From Klebsiella pneumoniae (lineage in GTDB: Bacteria > Pseudomonadota > Gammaproteobacteria > Ga0077536), in assembly GCA_945876945.1 (NCBI GenBank), contig CAMCQE010000025.1, positions 1-35,447 on the forward strand: a stretch of DNA of 35,447 nucleotides, in the 5' to 3' direction. A model generated the notes under the pieces. That model saw only the letters and a program-made list of their open reading frames with translations. It had not been told where the DNA came from and did no database searches. A program made the position numbers and the translations under genes. Shown here in pieces: positions 23,834-31,684 of the stretch. Numbering within the stretch: position 1 is the stretch's first letter; each line of letters begins with the position of its first letter.

Positions 23834-25285
23834 ATGGCGGTCCGTACCGGAGCACAATTTATCGCAGGCCTGCGCGACGGGCGCGAGGTCTACTACAACG
23901 GCGAACGGGTCGAAGACGTGACCGCCTTCCCGCAATTCCAGGCCTCGGTGGCGTCGCTCGCCAGGCTCTACGACCTGCAACACGAGGAGCGCTATCGGGA
24001 CACTCTCACGGTGGACTGCCCGGACCTCGGCGAACGCATCGGCCGCGCCTACGAGTTTCCCCGCACCCAGGAGCAATTGCGACACAAGCGCGAGGCCTAT
24101 CGAATCTGGGCCGAATCCACCTGCGGCATGATGGGCCGCAGCCCGGATTTTCTGAACGTGATGCTGACGGCATTGGCGGCCAAGCGCAGCTTTTTTGCCG
24201 AGTTTTCGACCGAGCGTGCGGACGCGATGGTGAACTACTATCAACACTGCGCGCGCCACGATTTGTTTCTCACCCACGCCCTGCTCGACCCCCAGCTCGA
24301 CAAGGGCAAGCTGCGCCATGAGCAAAGCGATCCGGCGATTTGCCTGCGCGTAGTCGATCGCAACAGCGACGGCCTCATCGTGCACGGCATCAAGCGCATC
24401 GCGACCGCCGCGCCCTACGCGGACGAAATTCTGGTCTGGCCGTTCCCGCCCACATTCCAGCCGGGCGAGGAACCGCATGCGAATGTGTTCGCGATTCCGA
24501 TGAACACCAAAGGACTCAAGACCTTCTGCCGCCCGTCGTTCGCGCACCCCGGTCAGCGTCACGACTATCCGCTGTCCTCGCAGTTCGATGAAATGGACGC
24601 CACGGTCGTGTTCGACCACGTGCTGGTGCCCTGGGATCGTGTGTTCCTGCACGAAGACATCACGCTGCTCAACCGCATGTACCGCGAAACCCGCATGCGG
24701 GAACTCACCGCCCATCAAACCAACACGCGACTGGAAGTGAAGCTCGGCTTCGTCTACGCGGTGCTGGTGAAGATGGCGGAAGCTGCCGGGATCGCTGCGC
24801 GCGCCGACATCATGGAAGTGCTGGGCGAGGCGGTAGCCTGTCTGGAAGTGGTCCGGAGCACCACGCGCTCGGCCGAAGAACAGGCCACGCGCGACGCCGA
24901 CAACGGTCTGATGTATCCCGATCTCTTCGCGCTGCAGGCCGGTCGCGCGCTCGGTCCCGTGTTCTATCCCAAACTGGTGGGCATGCTGCGTAAACTCGGC
25001 GGCGGCGGGCTCATTCAAATGCCGGTGAGTCTGTCCGAGTTCGATACGTCAATCAGCGATGACCTTGAACGCTCGCTCCGGGGCTCCGGCATCAACGGGC
25101 AAGACAAGGCGCAATTGTTCAAACTGGCGTGGGATCTCTGCGGCACCGAATTCGGCGCGCGTCACGAACTCTACGAAATGAACTACGCCGGCGAGCGCGG
25201 CGCGCTGCTAGCCGGCATCCAGCGTGAGTACGGTCGCAAGCAGTACTACCTGGACCACTTACAACAATTCATGGGGCGCTTATGA
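23834..25285 (+). CDS. HpaB-type FADH2-dependent phenol hydroxylase, oxygenase component
   Basis: A 483-residue member of the 4-hydroxyphenylacetate 3-monooxygenase (HpaB/PvcC) family, which adds a hydroxyl group next to a phenolic OH to give a catechol. Characteristic stretches: CGMMGRSPDFLN (about 97-108), HDLFLTHALLDPQ (136-148), GIKRIATAAPYADEI and FDHVLVPWDRVFL. These form the FADH2 and substrate pocket in HpaB structures. It needs a separate flavin reductase (HpaC), which is not in the window. Slightly shorter than E. coli HpaB (520). The ATG has AGGAG upstream. Its stop overlaps the MhpC-like start by four bases. The substrate should be a phenol whose catechol fits the downstream dioxygenase. 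Confidence 0.9.
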   Translation: MAVRTGAQFIAGLRDGREVYYNGERVEDVTAFPQFQASVASLARLYDLQHEERYRDTLTVDCPDLGERIGRAYEFPRTQEQLRHKREAYRIWAESTCGMMGRSPDFLNVMLTALAAKRSFFAEFSTERADAMVNYYQHCARHDLFLTHALLDPQLDKGKLRHEQSDPAICLRVVDRNSDGLIVHGIKRIATAAPYADEILVWPFPPTFQPGEEPHANVFAIPMNTKGLKTFCRPSFAHPGQRHDYPLSSQFDEMDATVVFDHVLVPWDRVFLHEDITLLNRMYRETRMRELTAHQTNTRLEVKLGFVYAVLVKMAEAAGIAARADIMEVLGEAVACLEVVRSTTRSAEEQATRDADNGLMYPDLFALQAGRALGPVFYPKLVGMLRKLGGGGLIQMPVSLSEFDTSISDDLERSLRGSGINGQDKAQLFKLAWDLCGTEFGARHELYEMNYAGERGALLAGIQREYGRKQYYLDHLQQFMGRL

Positions 25286-26154
25286 GCGAGCATCAGCATT
25301 TGAGTTTCTGGGGCGATCTGCGCACGGGCAGTTTCGAGCAGGGCTATCTGAGCGCCGAAGGCGTGCGCACCCGCTATCTGCATTCGGGCACCAAGGGCAA
25401 GCCGGTGTTGATTCTGCTCCACGGCACCGGCGGCCACGCCGAAGCCTATACGCGCAATCTCATCGCGCACGGCGAGCACTTCGACACCTACGCCATCGAC
25501 ATGGTCGGGCACGGTTACTCCGACAAGCCCAGGCAGGCCTATGAAATCGATCTCTATGTGGAGCATCTCCGCGCGGTGCTGGATACGCTGGGCTGCGCGA
25601 AAGCGCACATCTCGGGCGAATCCCTTGGTGGCTGGGTGGCGGCACGCTTCGCGCTCAAATACCCGGCGCGGGTCGATCGCCTGGTGCTGAACACCACCGG
25701 CGGCGCCACCATGAATCCGGAAGTGATGCACAAGATCAAAACGCTCACCATGGCGGCGGTCGAGAATCCCGCGTGGGCCACCGTGCGCACGCGTCTGGAA
25801 TGGCTGATGGCCGATCCGGCGAGCGTGACCGACGACCTCGTGGCCTGCCGCCAGGCGGTCTACCAAGCGCCCGGCATGCTCGAAGCCATGCCGCACATTC
25901 TGTGTCTGCAGGAGCCGGAGATTCGTCAGCGCAATAATCTGACCGACGCCGAGTGGGCGGCGATTCAAGCGCCGACGCTGGTGCTGTGGACCGACAAGGA
26001 CCCCACCGCCGCCGTGGATGTGGGTGAGAAAATCGCGCGCCTGATCCCGCATGCCCAGTTCATCTGCATGAGCCGCTGCGGGCATTGGCCGCAGTTTGAA
26101 GATGCCCCCACCTTCAACCGCATTCATCTCGAGTTTCTGGGCGCCCAAGCATGA
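25282..26154 (+). CDS. Meta-cleavage product hydrolase (MhpC-like)
   Basis: A 290-residue alpha/beta hydrolase of the C-C bond hydrolase group (MhpC, 288 aa; BphD, 286 aa). It shows LILLHGTGGHAEAY (43-56, oxyanion region), nucleophile Ser114 in SGESLGGWVA, acid Asp in WTDKDPT (236-242) and His268 in CGHWPQFE. GESLGGW is particularly typical of hydrolases acting on ring-fission products. It would split the dienol-ketone made by the dioxygenase encoded next to a hydroxypentadienoate plus an acid. It overlaps both neighbours by four bases (ATGA), so equal translation of the three enzymes is expected. The role is inferred from family plus operon context. Confidence 0.87.
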   Translation: MSEHQHLSFWGDLRTGSFEQGYLSAEGVRTRYLHSGTKGKPVLILLHGTGGHAEAYTRNLIAHGEHFDTYAIDMVGHGYSDKPRQAYEIDLYVEHLRAVLDTLGCAKAHISGESLGGWVAARFALKYPARVDRLVLNTTGGATMNPEVMHKIKTLTMAAVENPAWATVRTRLEWLMADPASVTDDLVACRQAVYQAPGMLEAMPHILCLQEPEIRQRNNLTDAEWAAIQAPTLVLWTDKDPTAAVDVGEKIARLIPHAQFICMSRCGHWPQFEDAPTFNRIHLEFLGAQA

Positions 26155-27101
26155 GCGTGCTCGCGATCTCCGCCTCGCATACGCCGCTGAAAGACCACAA
26201 TCCCCCCGCACCCGAGGTGCAGGCCGAGGTTGATGCGTGTTTCGGCCGTCTACGTGAGGAGGTCGCGCGCTTCGCGCCGGAACTGGTGCTGGCCTTTGGC
26301 CCGGACCACTTCAACGCGTTTTTCTATCGCCTCATGCCGTCGTTTTGCATCGGTGCCGAGAGCGCTTCTATCGGCGACTGGCATACCCCGGCCGGCCCCC
26401 TGCCCGGGGACCCTGCCTTGGCCGAGGCTGCCGCTGCCTACGCGCAAGCGCAGGGCGTAGACCTCGCCATCTCGCATCGGATGGAAGTCGACCACGGCCA
26501 CACGCAGCTGCTGCAACTGCTGTTCAACTGGTCCGAGTTGCCGCCCGTGCTACCGGTGTTCATCAACTGCGTGGCCACGCCGCGACCGCCGCTTACGCGC
26601 GTGGCGGCGCTGGGCCGCGCACTGGGTGCGTTTGTGGGCACGCTGAACAAACGCGTGCTGATTCTCGGCTCGGGCGGCATTTCCCACGACCCGCCGGTGC
26701 CCGCGCTGAACGGCGCGCCGCCGGAAGTTCGGGAGCGGCTGATTGCCGGCGGCACGGTGTCGCCGGAGGCCCGCGCCGCGCGGCAGGCGCGGGTGCTGGA
26801 GGAAGCCAAACTGCAGGTGGCCGGCACCAGTCGCGGCGTGCCGCTGAATCCGGTATGGGACAGGGCGTTTCTGGCGGCGCTTGAAGCGCAGGATTTCGCC
26901 GCCCTGACCCACTACACCGACGCCGACATCTCCCGCGACGGCGGCCGTGGCGGGCACGAAATTCGCGCCTGGATTGCGACCGCCGCCGCGATGCAGGCGC
27001 TGGGGGCACCCGCGCCACAGGTGGCGCTCTACCACGCCATCCCGGAATGGGTCGCCGGTTTCGCAGTCGCCACGCAGGGCCCGGTGGCGGGCGCGCGCTA
27101 A
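26151..27101 (+). CDS. mhpB: Extradiol catechol dioxygenase (MhpB-like, LigB superfamily)
   Basis: A 316-residue class III extradiol ring-cleavage dioxygenase like E. coli MhpB (314 aa), which uses Fe(II) and O2 to open 2,3-dihydroxyphenylpropionate. The catalytic histidines His115 (MEVDHGHTQ) and His179 (SGGISHDPP) fall at the same residue numbers as the two catalytic histidines of E. coli MhpB. The iron-site region includes SASHTPL (7-13) and FGPDHFNAF (49-57). This strong conservation supports a 3-substituted catechol as substrate. It is the third gene of the operon. No MhpD, MhpE or MhpF homologue follows, so the lower pathway must be encoded elsewhere. Confidence 0.92.
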   Translation: MSVLAISASHTPLKDHNPPAPEVQAEVDACFGRLREEVARFAPELVLAFGPDHFNAFFYRLMPSFCIGAESASIGDWHTPAGPLPGDPALAEAAAAYAQAQGVDLAISHRMEVDHGHTQLLQLLFNWSELPPVLPVFINCVATPRPPLTRVAALGRALGAFVGTLNKRVLILGSGGISHDPPVPALNGAPPEVRERLIAGGTVSPEARAARQARVLEEAKLQVAGTSRGVPLNPVWDRAFLAALEAQDFAALTHYTDADISRDGGRGGHEIRAWIATAAAMQALGAPAPQVALYHAIPEWVAGFAVATQGPVAGAR

Positions 27102-27104
27102 GCC

Positions 27105-27584
27105 GTGGAGTTTCTCGACGGCTGGCACGGTGAAACCACCGACCAGCTCCTCGCGCTGCGCGATCATTACGACCCCGAGTCCCTGATGCTGGCCTTTGAG
27201 CTGGCTTTGCAAACGGCTTCACTCAATCGCCCGCTGAGTCGCACCGAACAACAGGTGCTCGCCATCGCGGCGTTTGCGCGCGAGATGCACGATGGCGGTT
27301 ACGCCGAATGCTTCACCAATGCCTCGCGGGTCTACGCCGAACTGTGGGTAGAGATGCTGTTTGTACTCGGTTGTGAACAGGCTGCCCGCATTACGCGCGG
27401 CACGCTGGGCGTGTTGCGGGTGCCCTTAACGCCAGAGGCGCTGGCCGAGCGGATGGCCACCGCAGACGCGGCGCTGCTGGCTTTGTTGGAACGCTCTGAC
27501 GAGCGCTACGCGGGGCTGGATGTCGAACTGGCGGCGCCGCTGCTGGGCTGGATCGCCGCTCGGCGCGCTGAAGTGAACTGCTGA
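27105..27584 (+). CDS. DUF4375-like (DMP19-like) protein in the meta-cleavage operon
   Basis: A 159-residue, mainly helical, acidic protein starting at GTG 27105, three bases after the mhpB-type stop. Residues about 54-80 (AIAAFAREMHDGGYAECFTNAS) match the look of DUF4375/DMP19-type domains, where a GGxxxxFxN motif is central. The remainder (EALAERMATADAALLALLERSD) is helical. No catalytic motif, signal peptide or membrane segment is seen. Relatives are sometimes immunity-like or DNA-mimic proteins, but nothing here shows such a job. Tight coupling to the dioxygenase suggests coexpression with the pathway. The family assignment is tentative. Confidence 0.6.
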   Translation: MEFLDGWHGETTDQLLALRDHYDPESLMLAFELALQTASLNRPLSRTEQQVLAIAAFAREMHDGGYAECFTNASRVYAELWVEMLFVLGCEQAARITRGTLGVLRVPLTPEALAERMATADAALLALLERSDERYAGLDVELAAPLLGWIAARRAEVNC

Positions 27585-27596
27585 TCGCAGGCCACA

Positions 27597-27617
27597 ACCG
27601 GCGGTCAACCCGCCGGT
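27597..27617. terminator. Hairpin between convergent genes
   Basis: ACCGGCGG (27597-27604) pairs with CCGCCGGT (27610-27617) across TCAAC. It lies 13 bp past the DUF4375-like stop and 16 bp past the luciferase-like stop. There is no T run, so it may be a modest bidirectional terminator. Confidence 0.5.
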
Positions 27618-27632
27618 CGCGCCTGAAGACGC

Positions 27633-28874
27633 CTAACGATAATGCGGCATGACTTCCTTGCCGAAACGCTCCAGCACGCGCTTGCAGTCGTCGAGCGGCA
27701 AATAACCCTGATCGCCCTGCCAGATGAAGTACTCGGGATTGCAGGTTTCCACCAGCAAATCCATTTCCTTGCGCACGTCGCTCGGGCTACCGACCAGACA
27801 GAAGTGCGCCTGTTCAAAGCGCTCCATGCGCACTTCCGACACCGGCAGGCGCTGGCCCGGATATTTGATGTCGTCCTCAGGTAGACGGAAGGCGTCGGTA
27901 AATCCAAACGCGTGCGCCCAGCCCGGCCAGCCCGTGCCCATCAGGCCTTTGATGGCCAGATCGCGCGCTGTCTGCTTATCGTCGGCCACGTACACGCCGC
28001 GGAACACGCCGATGTTCTCGCCGAGTTTGAGGTCGCGACCCACTTTCTTCGCTTCGTCGACGTGCGCTTCGGCAAACGCGCGCAGCGCCGGCGGATCGGC
28101 CGTCAGCATGGTGGGCACGAGCCCTTCGCGCGCCGCCCAGCGAATGGTGCTTTCGCTCTGCGAGAACGCCTGAAACAGCTGCGGATGCGGGCGCTGATAT
28201 GGCTTCGGCACCACGTTGATCTGCTGGATGAAGCCGTTGTCGTCGATTTCGCCCGGCGCGCCGTACTTGCGCGTCCAGTCGGCGGCCGCCCACGGCGTGC
28301 CGGTTTCATAGGGGAACGGATACTGGTAGTGCTTGCCCTTGTAGCGAAAGCCCTCGTCCTTCCACGCCAGCTTCAAGATCTCGAAAATTTCCTGGAAGGC
28401 TTCACGGTTGATCGCGTCGGTGTCCGGCGCGGCGTCTTTGTCGTGCATGTTTGAGGCCGCCACATGGAGCTTCTGCGCCATCTGGTTCAGCCAGCGCGTT
28501 TGATAGCCGCGCGCAAAGCCGGCAATGGTGCGGCCTTTACAGATTTGGTCGAGCCAGGCGATTTCGAGCGCAAGGCGGAGCGGATCCCAGCCGGCCAACA
28601 CGTACCCAATCGGGCCGGCCTTGATGGTCTTGGTGTTGTTGATCACGTGCTGGGTGAGCAAGGGCAGGCTGCCCATTTCGCCGCCTTCGGTGTGGAAGTG
28701 ATGCTCGGGATAGCACACCGCCTCGAAACCGAGGTCCTCGGCCATCTGCGAGAGTTCGACGATTTCCTCCAGCATTTGCTGGAAGCGATCGGTGCGGGCA
28801 GCGATGGGGCGCAGGCGCTCGCGGTCTTCCAGCGTGCCCGGGATCGCAGGATAGAAAAAGAACATGAATTTCAT
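27633..28874 (-). CDS. Luciferase-like (LLM class) flavin-dependent oxidoreductase, third copy
   Basis: A 413-residue luciferase-superfamily enzyme, longer than the other two in the window. Visible blocks are MKFMFFFYPAIPG (first strand), AEDLGFEAVCYPEHHFHTEG (luciferase-type EHHF), GPIGYVLAGWDPLRLALEIA, GRTIAGFARGYQ, and QRPHPQLFQAFSQSESTIRWAAREG. It carries an insertion around 150-215 rich in aromatic residues. It should be a reduced-FMN monooxygenase. Its frame runs open to 29474, but ATG 28874 is chosen because GGAGG lies five bases before it and the sequence beyond is antisense to the AraC gene. It is divergent from that AraC-type regulator, its probable controller. Substrate unknown, perhaps related to the adjacent aromatic operon. 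Confidence 0.88.
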   Translation of the reverse strand: MKFMFFFYPAIPGTLEDRERLRPIAARTDRFQQMLEEIVELSQMAEDLGFEAVCYPEHHFHTEGGEMGSLPLLTQHVINNTKTIKAGPIGYVLAGWDPLRLALEIAWLDQICKGRTIAGFARGYQTRWLNQMAQKLHVAASNMHDKDAAPDTDAINREAFQEIFEILKLAWKDEGFRYKGKHYQYPFPYETGTPWAAADWTRKYGAPGEIDDNGFIQQINVVPKPYQRPHPQLFQAFSQSESTIRWAAREGLVPTMLTADPPALRAFAEAHVDEAKKVGRDLKLGENIGVFRGVYVADDKQTARDLAIKGLMGTGWPGWAHAFGFTDAFRLPEDDIKYPGQRLPVSEVRMERFEQAHFCLVGSPSDVRKEMDLLVETCNPEYFIWQGDQGYLPLDDCKRVLERFGKEVMPHYR

Positions 28875-28957
28875 GAGGACCTCCGCCGTTTTTATGTGGC
28901 CGCCGGGCGTTCGCGCGCCACGGTCGTTGTTGTTAAGGGCATCAAGTCTCCGCAACG

Positions 28958-28971
28958 CCCGGTCGACCGGG
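28958..28971. promoter_or_regulatory. 14-bp perfect palindrome between the luciferase-like and AraC genes
   Basis: CCCGGTCGACCGGG is a perfect 14-bp palindrome in the 153-bp divergent control region, 83 bp from the luciferase-like start codon and 56 bp from the AraC-type start codon. It could be an operator. GC richness raises the chance of coincidence. Confidence 0.4.
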
Positions 28972-29027
28972 AATGACGGAATGTGTAAATTTCTTTGCAT
29001 TTGGTGCCAGCCGCAAAGGAATCTCGT

Positions 29028-30101
29028 TTGGCCAACACATCCCCCCCACGTCGCCGCCGCGCGACGCCGCCGCGCTATCTGTTCGGGAGTGCCATGTTGC
29101 GCCCGCTGCGGCTGGCCTATGGACTCGCGCCCGTGATCGAAGTGCTGGAAGCGCACGGCCACGACATCATGCCCCTGCTGCTCGCTACGGATATCCCGCG
29201 CTTCGCGCTGGAAGAACCCAGCTACCGCATACGCTTCGATCAGGAACTCAAATTCATTCGCCTCGCGCTGGACGCGCTGGCGCTGCCAGCCGCCGGCCTC
29301 GAGGTCGGTATGCGCTACAACCTCGCCATCTTCGGCGTGCTTGGCCTGGCCGCGGCCTGCGCGCCAACGATGCGGGAGCTGTTGCATGCGGTGCCCACCT
29401 GGCCCGAACTCAGCTGGGGCGCGATCGAACTCACGGTCTGGCGCACTGGCGACGAGGAATACGTGGCCTTTCACGAAAACGCCGACGTGGGCGATCTGGG
29501 ACGCTTCTTTGTGGAGCGCGACACCGCCGCCACGCTGGCGCTGTTTCGACAGAATCTGGGCGCGACGCTGAATCCGCTACGGGTCAATTTTCGCCACGCG
29601 CCGCCGCCGGATCGCGCGCCCTATGAGCGCTACTACCGCTGCCCGGTGACGTTCGAGGCCGATGCCAACCAGATTCATTTCCCCCGTGCCGTGTGGGATA
29701 CGCCGCCGCCGCAGGCGAACGCGATGTCCTATCGTTTCTATGCCAACCAATGCCAACGGCTGAGCGCGGTGATGCAGGAACCGCTCTCCTATGCCGACGT
29801 CGTGCGCAGTCGCCTGCGCGCCAGCACGCCCATTCCGGCGCTGCCGGCAGTGGTGAGCGCGCTGCATCTCACCCAGCGCACGCTGCAACGGCGGCTTGAT
29901 GAAGAGGGCAGCAGCTACTCCGCGCTGCTGACGGAAGTGCGGCTCGAACGCGCGCAGGAACTGATGCGCCGCAGTGGACTGCAGAACGAAGAAATCGCGC
30001 GCGCGCTGGGATTTGACGACGCCAGCGCGTTTTCGCGCGCTTTCAAAACCTGGACGGGTTTCTCCCCCCGCCACTATCGCGAACGGCAACGCGCGAAATA
30101 A
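29028..30101 (+). CDS. AraC-family regulator, second copy of the Arabinose_bd type
   Basis: A 357-residue regulator with an N-terminal ligand domain (residues about 20-220) of the same Arabinose_bd type as the protein at 4128-5141, and a C-terminal double HTH: VVSALHLTQRTLQRRLDEEG, then NEEIARALGFDDASAFSRAFKTW, ending GFSPRHYRE, a classic AraC finish. The likely start is TTG 29028, which has AAAGGA seven bases upstream and follows no better ATG; ATG 29094 would remove about 22 basic residues. It is divergent from the luciferase-like gene, its most probable target. The effector is unknown. Confidence 0.87.
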   Translation: MANTSPPRRRRATPPRYLFGSAMLRPLRLAYGLAPVIEVLEAHGHDIMPLLLATDIPRFALEEPSYRIRFDQELKFIRLALDALALPAAGLEVGMRYNLAIFGVLGLAAACAPTMRELLHAVPTWPELSWGAIELTVWRTGDEEYVAFHENADVGDLGRFFVERDTAATLALFRQNLGATLNPLRVNFRHAPPPDRAPYERYYRCPVTFEADANQIHFPRAVWDTPPPQANAMSYRFYANQCQRLSAVMQEPLSYADVVRSRLRASTPIPALPAVVSALHLTQRTLQRRLDEEGSSYSALLTEVRLERAQELMRRSGLQNEEIARALGFDDASAFSRAFKTWTGFSPRHYRERQRAK

Positions 30102-30111
30102 GCGCGCCGAC

Positions 30112-30837
30112 TCAAAAATCGTAACGCAGGCTCGCAATCACGTTGTGACTGCCGTAATCGCTCTGCAAGCGACCCGCGCCGGCCTGCAGGTCAAACTCAG
30201 CGTCCTCGCTCGCGAAGTAGCGATAATCCACCGCCATCGTCCAGCGGGTGCTGAGCGGCAGCGCCACACCGGCGCCGGCCTGATAGGCCAGCACTGTGGT
30301 GTTGTCGTCGGCCAACGCGACGGGCGAGGTAAAACGCTGATTCCCCACCCCCGTCAGCCGGCTTTTTCTGAGATTGAGATCCGCCAGCCCCACGCCTGCG
30401 CCGAAATAGGGCCGTAACAGGCCGTAATCGACTTCGTAAAACGCATTGACCATAAACGCGATGGCCTCGAGATCTCCACCAGTGCGCAAGCGCTGGCCGG
30501 TCAGAGGCGGCTTGGTCAAAGTCGCGCCCAGACCACCGTCCCGGCGCACGCCGAGGTAATCGAGCGCGTTGCTGCTCCATTGCATTTCCACTTCGGTGCG
30601 CAGGTTCTGCTGCAGGTACTTGCCAAAGGTGACCCCCACTGCGGAACCCGCATCGAACCCGCCTTCCAAACGGGCCGCTGGCAAGGGCGCGCCGGCGCCG
30701 GTCTCGCGCACGCTCGCGTGCTCGAGAAAGCGTCCGCCACCTTCGATCGCCGCGTAATACCCATCGGCCTGCACAGACGATGCGAACAGCAGAGCGAGAC
30801 CCCAGACGGCGGTGAGACAAGCAGCTTTGATGAGCAT
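30112..30837 (-). CDS. Outer-membrane beta-barrel protein with signal peptide
   Basis: A 241-residue secreted protein. The start at 30837 has GAGGAG nine bases upstream and gives MLIKAACLTAVWGLALLFASSVQA, split as a basic n-region, hydrophobic core and AxA-type cleavage site before DGYYAAIEGG. The mature part alternates polar and hydrophobic residues in strands typical of an eight-stranded OmpW/OmpA-like barrel (for example YGLLRPYFGAGVGLADL and TTVLAYQAGAGVALPL). It ends in SLRYDF, the C-terminal aromatic signal for outer-membrane insertion. Its role is unknown; small barrels of this kind can aid uptake of hydrophobic compounds. It converges on the AraC gene with a gap of only ten bases. Confidence 0.83.
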   Translation of the reverse strand: MLIKAACLTAVWGLALLFASSVQADGYYAAIEGGGRFLEHASVRETGAGAPLPAARLEGGFDAGSAVGVTFGKYLQQNLRTEVEMQWSSNALDYLGVRRDGGLGATLTKPPLTGQRLRTGGDLEAIAFMVNAFYEVDYGLLRPYFGAGVGLADLNLRKSRLTGVGNQRFTSPVALADDNTTVLAYQAGAGVALPLSTRWTMAVDYRYFASEDAEFDLQAGAGRLQSDYGSHNVIASLRYDF

Positions 30838-30938
30838 TCGGCGCACTCCTCGTTCGATCGCAAGGCATGACGAGCACGCGCGAAACTGCAACGCACTCCA
30901 TGTCGTGGCAGTGAACGATAGGGAAGCGGGCGCGGATG

Positions 30939-30960
30939 GCGCCTGATCGAGGTCAGGCGC
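30939..30960 (-). terminator. Hairpin downstream of the transaldolase gene
   Basis: GCGCCTGA (30939-30946) pairs perfectly with TCAGGCGC (30953-30960) around a 6-base loop, 61 bp past the minus-strand stop at 31021 and before the beta-barrel gene. It lacks a T run, so it is only a possible terminator. Confidence 0.45.
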
Positions 30961-31020
30961 AGACGTGAGACCGGAAGTAAGCGCGAAACTTACAGGGAGG
31001 GCGGTATCGCCAGGCGCGCC

Positions 31021-31680
31021 CTAAGCGCCGGCGTCGAGCTCGAACTGACGTGCAGCGGCCAGCGTCTCCGGTTGCTCGAACAGCGCGGCGAGCAAAGCCG
31101 GTGACAGCGTGAAGGTATGCAGGCCAGCCGCGGCCAGCCGGCTCAAATCGCGGGTCTCCCGCACGCTCGCCACCAATACGCGAGTGGTCGATCCCAGCCC
31201 CTCGATGGCGCGCTGCATGGCCACGACTTCCGCGTGGCCATCCCGCCCGGCATCCCCGATGCGCCCCAGATAGGGCGCGGCGTAGTCAGCCCCCAGTGCG
31301 CTCGCGATCAGCATTTGGCTCACGTCGTAGCACGCGGTAAACGTCACCCGCGTGCCCTCTGCGAGCAGGCGCGCTGCGGCCTCGGTGCCGGCGCGGGTGA
31401 TCGGCAGTTTCACGGCCACCTGCGTCGGCGCAATCGCGGCCAGCGCCGTGCCGCACTCGTAAAACGCGGCGGCAGTGCCACCCCAGGCCTGGAGATGGAT
31501 TTCCTGCGCGCCCAGGCTCAGCGCCTGCTCGGTGAGCGCGCTCAGTGCGGGCAGCGAGCAGGCCACGCCCGCGCGCTGAAGCAAGGTGGGATTGGTCGTC
31601 ACGCCAAACAGAAGTCCGCCCGGCAACCATTCTCGCCACTGCGCGCCATCGGCTGAATCCAGAAACAGGCGCAGGCTCAT
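31021..31680 (-). CDS. Small transaldolase / fructose-6-phosphate aldolase-like protein
   Basis: A 219-residue TIM-barrel aldolase of the short transaldolase (FSA/TalC) group, which uses a Schiff-base lysine. Visible features: RLFLDSAD (4-11, conserved Asp), GVTTNPTLLQ (26-35), Lys91 in QVAVKLPIT, YAAPYLGRIGD and VLVASVRE. Length matches E. coli FSA (220). The likely reaction is transfer or aldol cleavage of a dihydroxyacetone unit from sugar phosphates, but members vary. ATG 31680 lies four bases after the stop of the glutamate-synthase-like gene, so the pair is coupled. The same frame is open further upstream, but that part is an overlap with its neighbour and is not counted. Confidence 0.87.
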   Translation of the reverse strand: MSLRLFLDSADGAQWREWLPGGLLFGVTTNPTLLQRAGVACSLPALSALTEQALSLGAQEIHLQAWGGTAAAFYECGTALAAIAPTQVAVKLPITRAGTEAAARLLAEGTRVTFTACYDVSQMLIASALGADYAAPYLGRIGDAGRDGHAEVVAMQRAIEGLGSTTRVLVASVRETRDLSRLAAAGLHTFTLSPALLAALFEQPETLAAARQFELDAGA

Positions 31681-31684
31681 GGCC

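Noticed and set aside
23810-25018. Minus-strand open frame of 402 codons
   Set aside because: Antisense to the HpaB-type hydroxylase, which carries clear family motifs.
28875-29474. Upstream extension of the luciferase-like frame to give 613 residues
   Set aside because: The extension is antisense to the AraC-type gene; ATG 28874 has a good ribosome site and the family's normal first strand.
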